A DNA stretch of 64,000 nucleotides, taken from Filosporella fistucella. Lineage: Eukaryota; Ascomycota; Leotiomycetes; Helotiales. Below are positions 62,601 through 64,000 of the stretch, in pieces. The translations under genes and the position numbers were made by a program. The stretch lies in the NCBI GenBank assembly GCA_030077755.1, contig JAQJZZ010000008.1, positions 558,001 through 622,000 on the forward strand, given 5' to 3'. Below the pieces are notes generated by a model. It ran no database searches. It had not been told where the DNA came from and saw only the letters and a list, made by a program, of their open reading frames with translations. Position 1 is the stretch's first letter, and each line of letters begins with the position of its first letter.

Positions 62601-63921
62601 GTAGTTGAGAATGCATAAGAACGGGGAAAGAGATGAAATTCAAACGGCGTTTATCAAAGGAGAATTGTGAGAAGAATCGAACAAGAAAAAAAGCAGAATG
62701 TGTGATAAAAATTATACACACTGCATATTACAGAGAGAATTGTGTATAGTAGAAAACAAACAACTTACCTCACTTTGAATCTTATAGCTGCAAAAGACAA
62801 TGTGTTTGAGGTCTCAATTTGTATAATAGTGGTGCTTGTGGTATGTTTACGGGGCCATATCCATCCATCCTTCCATTCATCAGCCTATATATCCTCTCTT
62901 CCATCCGTGAATATACCATCACGCAAGACCAACCAATTTTCATCACGAATAAAAGAATATACCAGTCGCTAAGAGCCTGACTTCCTTGAGCCTAATAGCT
63001 CTAGTTAACACTCAATTTGAGAGAGGAGGAGGAGAGAGAATATCAACTATCGATCAATAAAAGGAGATCAGGTAGTGTGATAGCGAAGAGGAGAGAGTAC
63101 AACAACCCATATCAATAAAAGGAGATCTGGGTTGAGGGAGAGATGAGGTAGGTAAATATCTCGAAGAGATAAGGGGAAACAAAAAATTGGGACGCGGACT
63201 CTAAAAAGTCGGTAAGTAAATGCCCTCTGGAGCGGCGATACTTGCGTCTGAGCCGAAGCTTTTGTCCTGGGTTCCGGGGTTGTTGGCGTTGTTGCATATT
63301 GAAAGGAGCTGGTGTTGCGCTTGTGGAGATGTTGTGCTCGTGGTGGACTTCATTGGCGTTCTGGTGGTTTGTCGATTGGGTGGCGATGATTTGTCAATAT
63401 TTGTCGACATGTTGATATTTCGATATGTCGAAGGCTTCGTCGTCATCGTTGTCAAACTGTCGATACATCTTGGTATTGAGTTGTCGAGTTGTCAAGTTGT
63501 CGGTGTGTCGATTTGTCGATATAGATGAAGCTATCCGAGATACAACGTGTCATCTCGAGATGTCGCAATGTATGATGTCAAGTCGGTATGTCGGATTCCT
63601 GGAGTGCCGAAATGACGAAACTATGAGGTTATTCGAATGTATCGTAGGCATCCACGAAGTCGAAGAATTGTCGAAATAGTAGGGTTGTCGTCGTTAACTT
63701 TTGGCATACAAAAGTGATGTCGAATCGAGTACCAAATTTGGGGTTGTCGATTTTGTTGCTGGTTTGAATAGTCGAAAGTATTGTTGGGTCCTGTCGAAAG
63801 GCGAGATTGTCGATATTTTCGAAGTTCTAGGGAAGTCAGTATGTGATGTTGAAGGTGCAAGTATTCGGGGGACTTTGCACTTACTGTTTGACCAGCTTGG
63901 GCGTGAGGATATGTTGATCTC
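59682..63921. other. Long gene-poor region with motif clusters
   Basis: 4.2 kb with no firm gene. At 60619-60845 GTTGCA words recur four times (near 60619, 60705, 60756, 60836), resembling the 8-kb motif in reverse orientation. A minus-strand frame ending at 61292 is open further upstream without an ATG and is unassigned. A pair of direct repeats (ATCAATAAAAGGAGATC) lies near 63053 and 63113. A TGTCGA-rich tract runs from about 63360 to 63840. Confidence 0.45.
63360..63840. repeat. TGTCGA/TTGTCG-rich low-complexity tract
   Basis: Within about 480 bp the words TGTCGA and TTGTCG recur many times at irregular spacing, for example around 63400-63430, 63456-63525 and 63665-63825. It reads like an imperfect, interspersed simple repeat. 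It lies just 3' of the partial minus-strand gene at the window edge. Confidence 0.6.
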
Positions 63922-64000
63922 TTACTCCTCCTCACTCTCTTCGGACTCATCCGTGAACTCGACGTCACGGTTAAGATAGCGGACAAGTTGGAAGTTGTAG
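63922..64000 (-). CDS. 3' end of a minus-strand gene with an acidic C-terminus (partial)
   Basis: The last 79 bases, read on the minus strand, give 25 residues beginning YNFQLVRYLNRDVEFTDE, followed by an acidic Ser/Glu tail and a TAA at 63922-63924. The ordered hydrophobic/charged pattern followed by an acidic tail looks like a genuine protein C-terminus rather than chance. The rest lies beyond the window, so neither the family nor the upstream exon structure can be judged. Confidence 0.5.
   Translation of the reverse strand, partial: YNFQLVRYLNRDVEFTDESEESEEE

Overview
The window is nuclear DNA of a filamentous ascomycete. Coding regions are split by short introns (about 47-120 bp) with GTAAGT/GTATGT-type donors, CTAAC/CTGAC branch points and CAG/TAG acceptors, and the gene content is typically fungal (alternative oxidase, PRP4 kinase, TMA7, DPM1, PGAP4-like, 2EXR and BTB families). 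The BTB and 2EXR paralogs would fit a leotiomycete such as the Sclerotiniaceae, but that placement is inference. Exon models below were built by hand from splice signals and reading phase. Starts were moved to ATG wherever the longest open frame began with GTG or TTG.

Layout: 0.7-7.6 kb holds a BTB protein, a membrane RING-CH protein, a GT31-like Golgi glycosyltransferase and a four-helix membrane protein. 7.6-14.3 kb is gene-poor: it has a motif repeated about every 210 bp, a DUF7587-like gene, TA-rich decayed DNA, an orphan ORF and a degenerate tRNA-Lys. 14.3-18.2 kb carries two co-oriented BTB paralogs with rebuilt introns. DPM1 follows at 19.2 kb. 20.6-26.9 kb is a 2EXR-family array: about four 180-bp tandem repeats lead into one intact gene, then a copy with two in-frame stops, then a copy with broken frames. 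A 160-bp Tc1/mariner-type MITE lies at 27.4 kb.

28-35.5 kb is the most unusual part. A DUF2235 (Tle1-like) alpha/beta hydrolase is followed by an intronless 1271-residue protein that joins a stonustoxin/perforin-like N-terminal half, a fibronectin type III domain, an AIG1/septin-type GTPase and a Cys/His-rich tail. Downstream come a PGAP4-like GPI-glycan transferase, a sulfotransferase-like protein, a small secreted protein resembling the type VI secretion tube protein Hcp, and alternative oxidase.

44-51 kb has an F-box-like protein, a short-chain dehydrogenase with a GC-AG intron and candidate CreA sites, and a sugar-porter MFS transporter. The last two are co-oriented neighbours and may share a carbon-utilisation role. 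51.9-59.7 kb is housekeeping: TMA7 and PRP4 kinase share one divergent promoter, and a PAQR receptor and a CSN8/PSMD8/eIF3K-like protein share another. 59.7-64 kb is mostly non-coding, with a GTTGCA-motif cluster, a TGTCGA-rich tract and the 3' end of a minus-strand gene at the edge.
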